Source: Pararoseomonas baculiformis (GTDB taxonomy: Bacteria; Pseudomonadota; Alphaproteobacteria; Acetobacterales; Acetobacteraceae). Taken from it: a DNA stretch of 32,742 nt. The translations under genes were made by a program, and so were the position numbers. The stretch is from assembly GCF_017813395.1 (NCBI RefSeq), contig NZ_JAGIZB010000032.1, positions 1 to 32,742 on the forward strand, in the 5' to 3' direction. The notes under the pieces were generated by a model. That model worked only from the letters and a program-made list of their open reading frames with translations, did not search any database and had not been told where the DNA came from. This document shows, in pieces, positions 8,510 through 17,098 of the stretch (its first letter is position 1; every line of letters begins with the position of its first letter).

Positions 8510-11219
8510 TTCGCCGCGCGGTGGCCAGCTGAGCCGTGGACGGCTTGCGGAGCTTGTTCTGGAAAGCACTGCCGACTTCGCGATCTTCACGACTGACCTC
8601 GACGGCCTCATCACGAGTTGGAACAGCGCCGCCGAACGTGTGATGGGCTGGTCCGCAGTCGAAGCGGTCGGACAGCATGCCTCCATGATATTCTGGCCGA
8701 AGGAGCGGGCCCGTGAGGCATGCGGGCAGGAGATTGAGGAGGCGCGGGCAAGCGGGTTGTCGAGGGATGAACGGTGGCATCTCCGGAAAGATGGGGCTCG
8801 CTTCTGGGGCGCGGGTTCCATGTCCCGCCTTGAGGACGCCGAGAGCGGAGAACATCTCGGCTACTGCAAGATCGTCCGGGACCGCACAGAGCAGCACCAA
8901 GCCGGGCAGCGGCTGGAAGCCACGAAGGTGCTGCTCCGCAATGTCCTGGAGAGCAATCCTGACTGCCTGAAGCTCCTCGACCTTGAAGGACGGCTCACCT
9001 TCATGAACGGCCCAGGCCTCAGGCTGATGGAGATCGATACACCTCATTTTGTGAGCGGCTGTCCCTGGGTGTCGCTCTGGCCACAGGATGAGCGCGGCAA
9101 GGTGGAAGGCGCCCTGGCCAAGGCGAGGGCTGGCGAGGTCGGCCGCTTCCAAGGCTGCTGCCCGACGGCAAAGGGGAAGCCGAAGTGGTGGGACGTGCAG
9201 GTGACTGCGGTACCAAGTACTGGTGCAGGATCAGGTCTTTTGCTGGCCACCTCGCGCGACATCACGGAGCTTGAGACCACCCAGTCCGATCTGCGCCGCA
9301 GCGAGGAGCGGCTGCGGACTGCCCTCTCCATCTCGACCGTCGGGGTGATGTTCTGGGGCCCTGGCTTCGGCCTCACGGAGGTGAGCGATGCCTTCCTGCG
9401 AATGACCGGCTTCAGCCGTGAGGAGGCGATCGGGAAGACCTGGCAGGAGCTGACCCCGCTGGAGTTCCACGCGTCCTCGCTGAAGGCGGTCGCGGATGTG
9501 ACCACCAGGGGCGAAGCTGCCCCCTATGAGAAGCAGTACTTCCGCAAGGATGGCTCGCGCTGGTGGGGGCTTTTCGCGCCGCGCAAGGTCGGGGAGGAGG
9601 TGGTCGAGTTCGTGCTCGATGTCACCGCCCGTAAGGAGGTCGAGCAAGCTCTGCGCGAGAGTGAGGCACGCTTCCGCCACATGGCCGACAGTGTCCCCGC
9701 GCTGATCTGGATGACGGATGAGGTAGGCCGGGTCACGTTTGCCAATATGCACCACGACCACATGTTCGGACGGCCCGCGGCAGAAATACTGGGAGACGGG
9801 TGGGTCAGCATTGTCCTGCCCGAGGACCTCGAGCGGCACACCAACGCTTTTCTCGCGGCCTTCGAGACACGGACTGTGTTCCGAACTGAAACCCGGGTCC
9901 GGAACCGAGATGGCCAGGTGCGATGGTTGCGCTGTGAGGGAGTGCCGCGCACGGATGACGCCGGCAGGTTCCTTGGGTATACAGGTTGCAACCTGGACAT
10001 CACCGAAGTCCGCTTGGCTGCCGAGGAGCTGGAGGAGCTGGTCGCCGAGCGGACCGCGGAGCTGATGGCGGCCGAGGAGACCCTGCGGCAATCGCAGAAG
10101 CTGGAGGCATTGGGCCAGCTGACCGGCGGCGTAGCGCACGACTTCAACAATCTCCTGACCATCATCCGATCCTCCGCCGATCTGCTCGCCCGCCCGGGCG
10201 TTCCGGAGGAAAGGCGGAAACGTTACGCCGAAGCGATCTCGGACACGGCAGACCGGGCGGCCAAGCTCACAGGACAGCTTCTTGCCTTCGCGCGGCGCCA
10301 ACCACTCAAGCCCGAGGTGTTCGCCGTCGGTGATCGGCTTCAGGCGCTCGCCGGTCTCATTCGGCCGCTGGTGGGGCCACGCATCACGATCGATGTCCCT
10401 CTCCACTGCGAAGGATGCGCCGTCGAGACCGACCCGAACCAGTTCGAGACGGCCGTCGTCAATCTCGCGGTCAATGCGCGGGATGCCATGGGCGGCGAAG
10501 GGCGCCTGACCATCAGGACGTGGCTCGCCTCAGAGGTTCCCCCAGCCCGCGGCCATCGTGGCGCACGGGGGAACTTCGTTGCCATTTCCGTATCGGATAC
10601 GGGCGCCGGCATCAGACCGGAGTTGCTGGGGCGGATCTTCGAGCCATTTTTCACGACAAAGGAGGTCGGCAAGGGAACGGGGCTGGGCCTGAGCCAGGTC
10701 TATGGCTTCGCCAAACAGTCGCGCGGGGAACTTCACGTCGAAAGCAAGGTGGGGCAGGGCGCAACCTTCACGCTCTACCTTCCAAGGGCAGAGAAGAAGC
10801 CGATAGCTCCGAACGCGACTGTCACCGAGAGAATAGCGACGCCGGAGTCCGGGAACAGGAATGTGCTGCTGGTGGAGGACAACATCGAAGTGGGCGAGTT
10901 TGCTAGGAGCCTGCTGGAGGAACTGGGATACACGACCAAGTGGGCGCCGAACGCAGAGGCCGCACTGCGCATCCTTGAGAGGGAGGCGGATTATTTCGAC
11001 TTGGTGTTCTCAGATGTGGTCATGCCCGGGATGAGCGGGCTCGAACTCGGCCGGGAGATCCGGCGCCAGTGGCCCGCGCTTCGGATCATTCTGACCAGCG
11101 GGTATAGTCAGGTGCTTGCGAGTGGCGGCAGCCACGAATTCGAACTGCTGCACAAGCCCTATTCCGTTGAGGGGCTGTCGAATGCGCTGCGAGGGAAGCG
11201 CGACCCAGGCCTGACCTGA
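8475..11219 (+). CDS. Hybrid sensor histidine kinase with four PAS domains
   Basis: This 914-residue protein has no membrane helix, so it is probably cytoplasmic. Four PAS domains cover roughly residues 20-135, 150-265, 280-390 and 395-515; the first begins TADFAIFTTDLDGLITSWN, typical of light- or redox-type PAS folds. A coiled coil (EELEELVAERTAELMAAEET) leads into the HisKA helix (GGVAHDFNNLLTIIRS, phospho-accepting His555). The ATPase domain shows NLAVNARDAMGG, SDTGAGI, FEPFFTTKEVGKGTGLGLS. The C-terminus is a receiver domain (VLLVEDNIEVGEFARSLLEE; phospho-acceptor Asp847 in SDVVMPGMSG; late Lys in LHKPYS). There is no adjacent response regulator; the output partner lies elsewhere. ATG 8475, 8481 and 8490 are all possible starts. 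Confidence 0.93.
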   Translation: MQMDQMTGAPASSPRGGQLSRGRLAELVLESTADFAIFTTDLDGLITSWNSAAERVMGWSAVEAVGQHASMIFWPKERAREACGQEIEEARASGLSRDERWHLRKDGARFWGAGSMSRLEDAESGEHLGYCKIVRDRTEQHQAGQRLEATKVLLRNVLESNPDCLKLLDLEGRLTFMNGPGLRLMEIDTPHFVSGCPWVSLWPQDERGKVEGALAKARAGEVGRFQGCCPTAKGKPKWWDVQVTAVPSTGAGSGLLLATSRDITELETTQSDLRRSEERLRTALSISTVGVMFWGPGFGLTEVSDAFLRMTGFSREEAIGKTWQELTPLEFHASSLKAVADVTTRGEAAPYEKQYFRKDGSRWWGLFAPRKVGEEVVEFVLDVTARKEVEQALRESEARFRHMADSVPALIWMTDEVGRVTFANMHHDHMFGRPAAEILGDGWVSIVLPEDLERHTNAFLAAFETRTVFRTETRVRNRDGQVRWLRCEGVPRTDDAGRFLGYTGCNLDITEVRLAAEELEELVAERTAELMAAEETLRQSQKLEALGQLTGGVAHDFNNLLTIIRSSADLLARPGVPEERRKRYAEAISDTADRAAKLTGQLLAFARRQPLKPEVFAVGDRLQALAGLIRPLVGPRITIDVPLHCEGCAVETDPNQFETAVVNLAVNARDAMGGEGRLTIRTWLASEVPPARGHRGARGNFVAISVSDTGAGIRPELLGRIFEPFFTTKEVGKGTGLGLSQVYGFAKQSRGELHVESKVGQGATFTLYLPRAEKKPIAPNATVTERIATPESGNRNVLLVEDNIEVGEFARSLLEELGYTTKWAPNAEAALRILEREADYFDLVFSDVVMPGMSGLELGREIRRQWPALRIILTSGYSQVLASGGSHEFELLHKPYSVEGLSNALRGKRDPGLT

Positions 11220-11436
11220 ATGGCGAGCATGGTTTATGAACCCCTCGATTAGCTGATTTCAAGCTGCCATTTGCTTGTCCGCCCAGAGGAAGCGAACGCC
11301 GGCAGGCGGGCGCCCGATTTGGGGCGCACGGTCGACGTGACGACCGCAGCGTTGCGGCTCAGTTTGCTCAACGGTTTCGGAAGCACAAAGTGGGACGTTT
11401 AGCCAATATTCAGTCCACCCTGGAGCAGGAGGCGGT

Positions 11437-12162
11437 GTGCAGGCGCGAAGTTATATCGGAACGGCTGGTTGGAGCATCCCCAAGCAGCACACCGATGCTT
11501 TCTCCGATGAGGGGAGCCATCTGGAGCGTTACGCGAGCCGCTTCCCTGCGGTGGAGATCAACTCCTCCTTCTACCGTCCGCACCGGCCGGCAACCTACGC
11601 GCGCTGGGCTGCCAGCGTACCGGAGGGCTTCCGCTTCGCGGTCAAGGTGCCCCGGACCATCACGCATGAACGCCGGCTGAAGGAAACGGCCGAGCCGCTC
11701 CAACGGTTCCTGAACGAGGCGGTCGCGCTCGGCGGCCGCCTGGGACCCCTGCTTGTGCAGCTGCCGCCGAGCTTGCGCTACGACGAAGGCATTGTGGAGA
11801 GCTTCTTCGAGGAGCTCCGCACGCGCTTTGGCGGGCTTGTGACCTGCGAGCCGCGCCACCGGAGCTGGTTCACGGGGGAGGGCGACGCGCATCTTGCGCG
11901 GTTCGAGGTCGCGCGCGTCGCGGCCGACCCGGCCGTGGTCCCGGCCGCCGCCGAGCCTGGCGGCTGGCCGGGACTCGTCTACTTTCGCCTGCACGGCGCT
12001 CCCAAGGTCTACTACTCGCCCTACTCGGCCGAGGTCATCGCCGAGACCGCAGAGCGCCTACGCGGGGCCGTCCGGGAAGGCGGCGAGGCATGGTGCATCT
12101 TTGACAACACGGCCCTGGGCGAGGCCACCCGGAACGCTCTTGAGACGCTCGATCTGCAGTAA
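11437..12162 (+). CDS. DUF72 (YecE-like) family protein
   Basis: This 241-residue protein has the DUF72 TIM-barrel signatures: YIGTAGWSIP at the start, FPAVEINSSFYRPHRPATYARW, PEGFRFAVKVPRTITHERRL, a LGPLLVQLPPSL strand, CEPRHRSWF, and the end pattern YFRLHGAPKVYYSPYSAEVI...CIFDNTALGEATRNAL. The family's biochemical role is unsettled; it has been linked to DNA processing on the basis of neighbours. The GTG start is supported by a perfect AGGAGG at 11427-11432, four bases upstream. It converges on the SRAP gene with five bases between stops. The 217 bases before it hold nothing I can name. Confidence 0.9.
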   Translation: MQARSYIGTAGWSIPKQHTDAFSDEGSHLERYASRFPAVEINSSFYRPHRPATYARWAASVPEGFRFAVKVPRTITHERRLKETAEPLQRFLNEAVALGGRLGPLLVQLPPSLRYDEGIVESFFEELRTRFGGLVTCEPRHRSWFTGEGDAHLARFEVARVAADPAVVPAAAEPGGWPGLVYFRLHGAPKVYYSPYSAEVIAETAERLRGAVREGGEAWCIFDNTALGEATRNALETLDLQ

Positions 12163-12167
12163 CGGGC

Positions 12168-12890
12168 TCAGAGAAGCGTTGCCTGGCCGCCCCGCGCCGG
12201 GCGCACGTCACCGCCCGCCAGGTCCTCCTCCTGAGGCGCGTCCAAACGCCCATGCCCGACAATCCGCAGCATTCCATCCGGCAATGGCCGCTGCAGCTCC
12301 TTCGCCACGGCCCAGGGTGCGGTCATCCATGCCTCAAGCTGGTCGGGCTGCGTCAGGATCACGGGCATGGCCTTCGGGTGGATGGGCTCCACCTCCGCGT
12401 TCGGCTCGGTGGTGAGGAAGGCGTAAAAGTCGGCCGTAACCTCGCCCTCCCTCAATTTGCGCACTGAGGTCCACTGTGGCGTCCAGATGCCGGCGAAGAA
12501 GGCGAGGGGACGTTCCTCGCCCTGGCCCAGGGCGAACCAAGCCGGCACCGACTTTCCGTCAATCTTGTCCGGCTCGCTAAAGGCCGTCACGGGCACGAGG
12601 CAGCGGTGCTCCGGGGAGAGCCACCGGCGCCAGTGCGGCGATGCGGTGTTGCGGACATTGGTTACCCCAGGATCGGTCCTCTTGCCCTTGAGGGCGAAGG
12701 CGGGCGAAGGCATGCCCCAGCGTGCCATGGCGAGCTCGCGCACGCCGTCGGCCGCCGTGCGGATAATCGGGGCGGGGTAGTCGGGATACACGCCCGGCAG
12801 CGGCGGAAGGTTCCCGGCGCGGTCACGCAGGGCGCCGGCAGCAGCCGCAATCGCGGCCTGGTTCGTGCGAATGCTGTAGAGATTGCACAT
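12168..12890 (-). CDS. SRAP domain protein (YedK/HMCES-like abasic-site DNA-protein crosslinker)
   Basis: The protein begins Met-Cys-Asn; after removal of Met, Cys2 is the residue that covalently traps abasic sites in single-stranded DNA. The rest follows the SRAP fold: PLPGVYPDYPAPIIR, MARWGMPSP, an N-V-R-N block (catalytic Asn position), RCLVPVTAFSEPD (catalytic Glu position), LAFFAGIWTP, AFLTTEPNAEVEPIHPKAMP (catalytic His), and VILTQPDQLEAWM. All key residues appear present. Its role is to shield abasic sites at replication forks in the cytoplasm. Length (240 residues) is normal. It stands alone apart from the convergent DUF72 gene. Confidence 0.92.
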   Translation of the reverse strand: MCNLYSIRTNQAAIAAAAGALRDRAGNLPPLPGVYPDYPAPIIRTAADGVRELAMARWGMPSPAFALKGKRTDPGVTNVRNTASPHWRRWLSPEHRCLVPVTAFSEPDKIDGKSVPAWFALGQGEERPLAFFAGIWTPQWTSVRKLREGEVTADFYAFLTTEPNAEVEPIHPKAMPVILTQPDQLEAWMTAPWAVAKELQRPLPDGMLRIVGHGRLDAPQEEDLAGGDVRPARGGQATLL

Positions 12891-13128
12891 GCCAGGACGC
12901 TAGCTGGCCCTGCACGAGGAGGCCAGCATGGAGCATGGGCTTCGCGCGGGTATGCCGTGGCCCTCGGGCGGCCTTGAGCAGGCACGTCCTTGGAACGACA
13001 CCGTCCTTCGCTCCGGAAGACGCAGCCCCACGCGCCCGGTAAGAAGAAGGCAGAACCGCCAAGCGCCAGGTGGCCGACGAGGCCCGGGCATGTTCAGGCG
13101 GTCGGCACGATCGGGACGCATACTCACC

Positions 13129-13524
13129 TCAGTAGGCGGGGGTCGCCTCTGTCACCGACACATGCGCTGAGACCACCTTCCAGCCGATATCCGGGAAGCG
13201 CACCCAGGTCTGGCTCTGACGGCCTGGGGTGTCGCGGCCGCGCATGTCGAATTCCAGGTTCACCGTCGCGATGTCGCGCCCGAGCGTGGTGATCACCAGG
13301 CGCCGCCGCCCGACCTTGATGCCTGGCCCCGGCGGGCGACGCACCCTGTGGGCGTGGATCTCATCGAAGCCGTAGCCATTCTCGTGGATGGCGTAGCGGA
13401 TGGTGTGCGGCGAGTTCCAGAAGGTGGCGTCCAGCACCTCGACATCCTTCGCGACCAGCGCCTGTTCGTAGCATTCGAACAGCGCGCGCACCTCCTCCAC
13501 CACCTCGGGGATGTTCACTTCCAT
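13129..13524 (-). CDS. AtzH/HpxZ-like protein (DUF3225, NTF2-like fold)
   Basis: This 131-residue protein shows the pattern of the HpxZ/AtzH family: a starting helix (EVVEEVRALFECYEQALVAK), DVEVLDATFWNSPHTIRYA, a G-x-D-E-I-H-A-H-R motif, and the end FPDIGWKVVSAHVSV. Family members occur with amidases in oxalurate (hpx) and cyanuric-acid (atz) pathways; AtzH is known to act on 1,3-dicarboxyurea-type intermediates. Its ATG shares one base with the stop of the amidase gene (TGATG), so the two are coupled. The natural substrate here is unknown. The 238 bases between this gene and the SRAP gene contain nothing I can support. Confidence 0.82.
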   Translation of the reverse strand: MEVNIPEVVEEVRALFECYEQALVAKDVEVLDATFWNSPHTIRYAIHENGYGFDEIHAHRVRRPPGPGIKVGRRRLVITTLGRDIATVNLEFDMRGRDTPGRQSQTWVRFPDIGWKVVSAHVSVTEATPAY

Positions 13525-14684
13525 CAGGACGCCTCCATCGCAAGGGCTGTCCGCACCAGCATAGCATCCGCGCCCCGTGCCGCGATCAGGGAGAGCCCGA
13601 CGGGCCTGCCCTCGACCGTCGCACCAGGGATGGTGACCTGCGGATGACCCGCCAACCCGCCATGGGCGCAGAGGCAGAGGATCGCATCGCGCAGCGGCGT
13701 CAGCACGGGCAGCGGCAGCCCGGCCTTTGGTGCCGGGAAGGGTGTGGTCGGGATAGCGAGTACCGTGCCCGGCGGCAGCAGGTGCCGCAGCCGCCCGCGC
13801 GCCTCCTGCCGCACCAGCGCCGCCCAGCCGCGCTCCGCCTCCGGCGTCATCGCACCTAGCGCCAAGCCGCGAGCGACGGAGAAGGCGAAGCGCGGGTTGT
13901 CGCGCTCAATCCACTCCTGGAAGGTCTGCCATGCCTCGACCGGCTGAAGCGTGCGCTGCGCGCGGGCCCAGGTGACAAGGCCGGCTGGCGCCATCACCTC
14001 CTCACGCCAGTCCGGGACCAGGCGCTTCAGCCGCTCGAGAACCGGTGCGACGGCAGCGGCCGTCGCGGGCTCGGCGAAGCCGAAAGCGTCGGTCGCGACG
14101 ACCAGCCGCGTCGGCAGGGCAGGCGAGATCTCCTCGTCCAGCATCACTGCCGAGACGCGGGCGAAGGTCACGGCGTCGCGCGCAAACCAGCCCGTCGTGT
14201 CGGAGCTCGGCGCCTGCTGCATCATGCCGGAGAGGTCCAGCCGGCCATGTGTCGGACGAATGCCATAGAGGCCGCAGAAGCTCGCCGGCACACGGACGGA
14301 GCCGCCGGTATCGGTGCCGAGCGCGGTGTCGCAGAGCCCCTGCGCGACAGCGCTCGCCGAGCCGGAGGAGGAGCCGCCCGGCACATGGCCCGGCGCCGCC
14401 GGGTTGAGCGGCGTGCCCTCGAAGGCGTTCTCGCCGAGGATGCCGAGCGAGACCTCGTCGGTGATCGTCTTGCCGATCAGCGTCGCGCCGGCGTCGAGCA
14501 GCGTCCGCACCGCCCAGGCGTGGTGGTCCGGCACGGGGTTCTGCCGCGCCCAATCCGGGTTGCCGCCACCGGTCGGGTGGCCGGCGAGGTCGAACAGGTC
14601 CTTTGCCGCGAAAGTCAGGCCGGAGAGCGGCCCGCCCGGGCGGCCCTCGATGCGGAGGTCTGTTCCGGGGACGAAGGGGGACAT
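13524..14684 (-). CDS. Amidase-signature family amidohydrolase
   Basis: This 386-residue protein has a complete amidase-signature core. It shows the catalytic Lys in LTFAAKDLFDLAG, the glycine/serine loop VPGGSSSGSASAVAQG with the cis-Ser, and the nucleophile Ser in LGTDTGGSVRVPASFCGLYG. The closing block AHGGLAGHPQVTIPG, then RPVGLSLIAARG, is also typical. It hydrolyses a C-N amide bond in the cytoplasm. The coupled AtzH/HpxZ-like gene places it near the AtzE/HpxW-type amidases of ureide and carboxybiuret breakdown, but its exact substrate is not clear. ATG 14684 is chosen because AGGAGAG lies just upstream; the frame is open to 14780. It is the first gene of a two-gene unit. Confidence 0.85.
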   Translation of the reverse strand: MSPFVPGTDLRIEGRPGGPLSGLTFAAKDLFDLAGHPTGGGNPDWARQNPVPDHHAWAVRTLLDAGATLIGKTITDEVSLGILGENAFEGTPLNPAAPGHVPGGSSSGSASAVAQGLCDTALGTDTGGSVRVPASFCGLYGIRPTHGRLDLSGMMQQAPSSDTTGWFARDAVTFARVSAVMLDEEISPALPTRLVVATDAFGFAEPATAAAVAPVLERLKRLVPDWREEVMAPAGLVTWARAQRTLQPVEAWQTFQEWIERDNPRFAFSVARGLALGAMTPEAERGWAALVRQEARGRLRHLLPPGTVLAIPTTPFPAPKAGLPLPVLTPLRDAILCLCAHGGLAGHPQVTIPGATVEGRPVGLSLIAARGADAMLVRTALAMEAS

Positions 14685-14836
14685 CGGCTCTCCTGAGGCA
14701 GGACACGGTACAATGAGCCAAGGCGGGACAGAGGTCACCTGCGCCGCGCAGTGCCGTCGCGCCGTGTGGAGCACGGGCACCTGGGCGAAGCGGAGAAGGC
14801 CCGCTCCTCGAGCCTGCTGGCCTGCTGCCGGGCGTT

Positions 14837-14989
14837 GTCAAGTTGGCTGGCCGCCAGCTTGTCCAAGCGGCCCGCCACCGGGAAGTCCGCATAAATGACT
14901 ACCCCCCCCCCGCCGCTTGCCCTAACTTTGCTGGCTATTGCTTCCCGGCCGAGATCACCAGCCAAGCTGGTATGTCCCTACTTCCGCTT
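14837..14989. repeat. Dispersed direct repeat, copy 1
   Basis: This ~153 bp stretch aligns with 32476-32620 in the same orientation. It begins GTCAAGTTGGC, shares the 20-mer CGGCCGAGATCACCAGCCAA near its right side, and ends CTTCCGCTT. On the minus strand both copies read a related peptide: AWLVISAGKQ, a stop, PAKLGQA here, and AWLVISAGKRKPAKLEQAGA in the other. A run of ten C (14901-14910) shifts the frame here; after it the peptide continues RLDKLAASQLDNARQQASRL. It looks like the decayed end of a coding sequence, perhaps from a mobile element I cannot name. Confidence 0.6.
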
Positions 14990-15619
14990 ACCGTTCAGCT
15001 TGCGCATGGTGGAGGAAATTGACGGTGCCCTGCGCCGCCCGACTTTCCGCCATCCCCTCGGCTGCAGGCGTTCCCCGACGGGGCGGATGGGGTGCGGTCC
15101 TTGACCAGCCGCCGCTCTGCTTCCTGGCGAGATCGCCGGTTCACCGAGGCGGCGGAGCCGGTCCAGTGTACGGACCTTCCCCGCGCAAACGCCGACTGCC
15201 CCAACGCTGGCCGTGGTTATTGGACGGGGCGGGAGGCGAGGATCAGCTGGGCGAGCACCTATGGGGCAGGGTACGCGCCGTGCCTCTAACCACCATGAGT
15301 GGAGTAGGGGAACAGCAGCAAGGACGCTGATCTTGGGCGCGGTAACCATCGGCGATGGCGAACAGGTCAGCAGCGAGGACGTCAAGATGTCGGACCTTGG
15401 AGAGCAGGCGGCCGCGCCTGATGCCATCGGGCGGAAGATCGATGCAGATCGCAGCCGAGGGTCTGTCATGGACGGTGCGTGATCGCGCTAGAGGGCGAGG
15501 GACATCAATTGGTGCTGTGAACCCCTGGGGAAGGAAGGTGCAATCTGCCCCTACCCTCGAGCCAGGCGAGGGCGCTCAAAGAGAGACGGCAACCCGGGCT
15601 GCGCGCCCTACAGAGAGCA
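14990..15619. other. Gene-poor stretch, nothing recognised
   Basis: About 630 bases with only short, overlapping frames of low-complexity, arginine- and proline-rich translation. None shows a ribosome site together with a family-like pattern. It is probably degraded accessory DNA. Confidence 0.4.
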
Positions 15620-15645
15620 GGAGGAGGACGTCGCCGTCCTCCTCC
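15620..15645. terminator. Perfect 11-bp hairpin with 4-base loop, terminator-like
   Basis: GGAGGAGGACG (15620-15630), loop TCGC, then CGTCCTCCTCC (15635-15645). The stem is perfect and very GC-rich. It lies 122 bases past the stop of the minus-strand GIY-YIG gene, where a transcript end would be expected. No U-tract follows on either strand, so a classical intrinsic terminator is not proven. Confidence 0.4.
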
Positions 15646-15767
15646 ACGCATGCGGCGAGGGCTGCGTTAGCAGCGAGCGCGTGCCGGCGGCCGGCGGCGC
15701 CACAAAGGACGGGGTAGCAGCCGGCGCGGGTGCCGGATGCAAAGGTGTCGCTGTTAGGGGAGGGGGC

Positions 15768-17024
15768 TCATCGCGGAACTGCTCCCCTCCGGAGCGACGC
15801 TAACCGGGCCAGATACGCACGGGTTCGGCACGCAGCGGCGAGGCGCCGGGGGAGGGGTAACTGCCCTCGCTTTCCAGCAATGGCGTGCGAAACGGCGCCC
15901 TGCGTCACTTGGAGGCGACGGCCGATCTCGGCGAGGGTGAGGAGCGAGCCCGGGCGCGAGTAGGCCGTCAGCAGCCACCGAAGCAGGCGCCGGTTGACGC
16001 GGCGGGAGCGGCGCCCGAGAGCACGCCCTCGAAGCCTGGCGTCCTCGGCCATGCGCTCTTGGACGGCACGGGCGAGATCGTCAGGAATGCCGTGCTCGCG
16101 GCGGCGGACCATCTCCACCAAGCGCCGTCCCTTCATGCCGTGTGCTCGCGCGGCCTCGGCGAGCGATGAGCCGGGGCGGGATCCGAGGTAGGCCCGAAGA
16201 ATCTGCGCGAGCCTAGCAGCCGTGGCCGCACCCACCTCTGTCCGGAGCGCGATGCGACGAGCCTGGGCCGCGCGGGCAGCCATGAGGAGCTCCGGGTCGA
16301 CTACGAGGCTGTTGTGGGCACCAGCCAGGAGGCCGAGGAGGTGCGTCTCCTCGGTACTGTGCCGGCGGCAGACCTCGCGCATCGGCACCGCCGGGTTGAC
16401 GGCGGCGAAGTCGGCCAGGAGGGCGTGCAGCAACGCCGGGTCATGGCGCCGGCGGGAGCAGGCGAGGGACATGTTGCGGCGGTAGCCCTCGTCCCGCTGC
16501 CGCGCGCGGCGGGCAAGGCGGGCGCGATCGCGTTCCTCTACCGGCACGAGACGGCCGGCGGGAGCGGTCTCGCCCCCCGGCCCGAGGTTGAGGAGGCTGT
16601 TGCCGAGAGTGGCACGCAGCGCGGCGATGCGCGCCCGCTCAGCCACGATCAGTTCCGGCCCGCAGGCATGCTCAGAGACCACGCGCATGGTGAGGACGCC
16701 GCCGCGCTCGGCGAGGCCACGGATCCGCGCTTCAAGGCGCGGGTTCTTGCCGCGGCGGTGACGGGCGAAGGAGACGTGCTGTGCCAGACGATCACTCAGG
16801 TGCCGGCTCGTCACGCCGACGTAGAACGGCGGGCCGTCCCCGGCCTCATAAAGTTCGTACAGGAACCCCTGTCCGACTGGGGGGGTTTTCGTCGCCCCGG
16901 GCGGGAGCATGTAGTGCCTCCGGAGCGGCGGCATCGCCGGGTAGGCGCGTAGCTTTCGGACCCGTGGCTCACGGATGCGCCGGCGCGTGTGGCGTCGGCG
17001 TGCCGGCGGAAGTTTCTGACTCAT
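15768..17024 (-). CDS. GIY-YIG nuclease-domain protein with helix-turn-helix-like C-terminus
   Basis: Residues ~52-148 of this 418-residue protein form a GIY-YIG domain: LYELYEAG (GIY strand), PFYVGVTSRHLSDRLAQHV (YIG strand, catalytic Arg79, His83), ELIVAERARIAAL (catalytic-Glu helix) and LGNSLLNLGPGG (closing Asn). The rest is basic and helical with at least two stretches resembling helix-turn-helix motifs: SSLAEAARAHGMKGRRLVEM and LTLAEIGRRLQVTQGAVSHA. The order nuclease then DNA reader resembles homing or mobile-element endonucleases, though the combination is not one I recognise. The very basic N-terminus (RRRHTRRRIREPRVRKLR) may bind nucleic acid. AGGA precedes the ATG. It is the second gene after the unknown 284-residue protein, 74 bases downstream. 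Confidence 0.72.
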   Translation of the reverse strand: MSQKLPPARRRHTRRRIREPRVRKLRAYPAMPPLRRHYMLPPGATKTPPVGQGFLYELYEAGDGPPFYVGVTSRHLSDRLAQHVSFARHRRGKNPRLEARIRGLAERGGVLTMRVVSEHACGPELIVAERARIAALRATLGNSLLNLGPGGETAPAGRLVPVEERDRARLARRARQRDEGYRRNMSLACSRRRHDPALLHALLADFAAVNPAVPMREVCRRHSTEETHLLGLLAGAHNSLVVDPELLMAARAAQARRIALRTEVGAATAARLAQILRAYLGSRPGSSLAEAARAHGMKGRRLVEMVRRREHGIPDDLARAVQERMAEDARLRGRALGRRSRRVNRRLLRWLLTAYSRPGSLLTLAEIGRRLQVTQGAVSHAIAGKRGQLPLPRRLAAACRTRAYLARLASLRRGAVPR

Positions 17025-17098
17025 CTGATGTCCTGGAGAGTGGCGGGAAGGTGAGGGACGGGGGAGCGGGCCCGGGGATGCCCCCGGGCCCAGCCCGT

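Noticed and set aside
9231-10406. Minus-strand open frame of 391 codons
   Set aside because: It is a shadow of the histidine kinase; PAS and HisKA motifs are on the plus strand.
12928-13170. Plus-strand ORF of 80 codons between the SRAP and HpxZ-like genes
   Set aside because: It is Arg-rich, has no clear ribosome site, runs into the antisense of the HpxZ-like gene and resembles nothing known.
14901-14910. Run of ten C as a possible phase-variation tract
   Set aside because: It lies in a decayed repeat with other stops, so length changes would not restore a gene. It may still be a sequencing weak spot.
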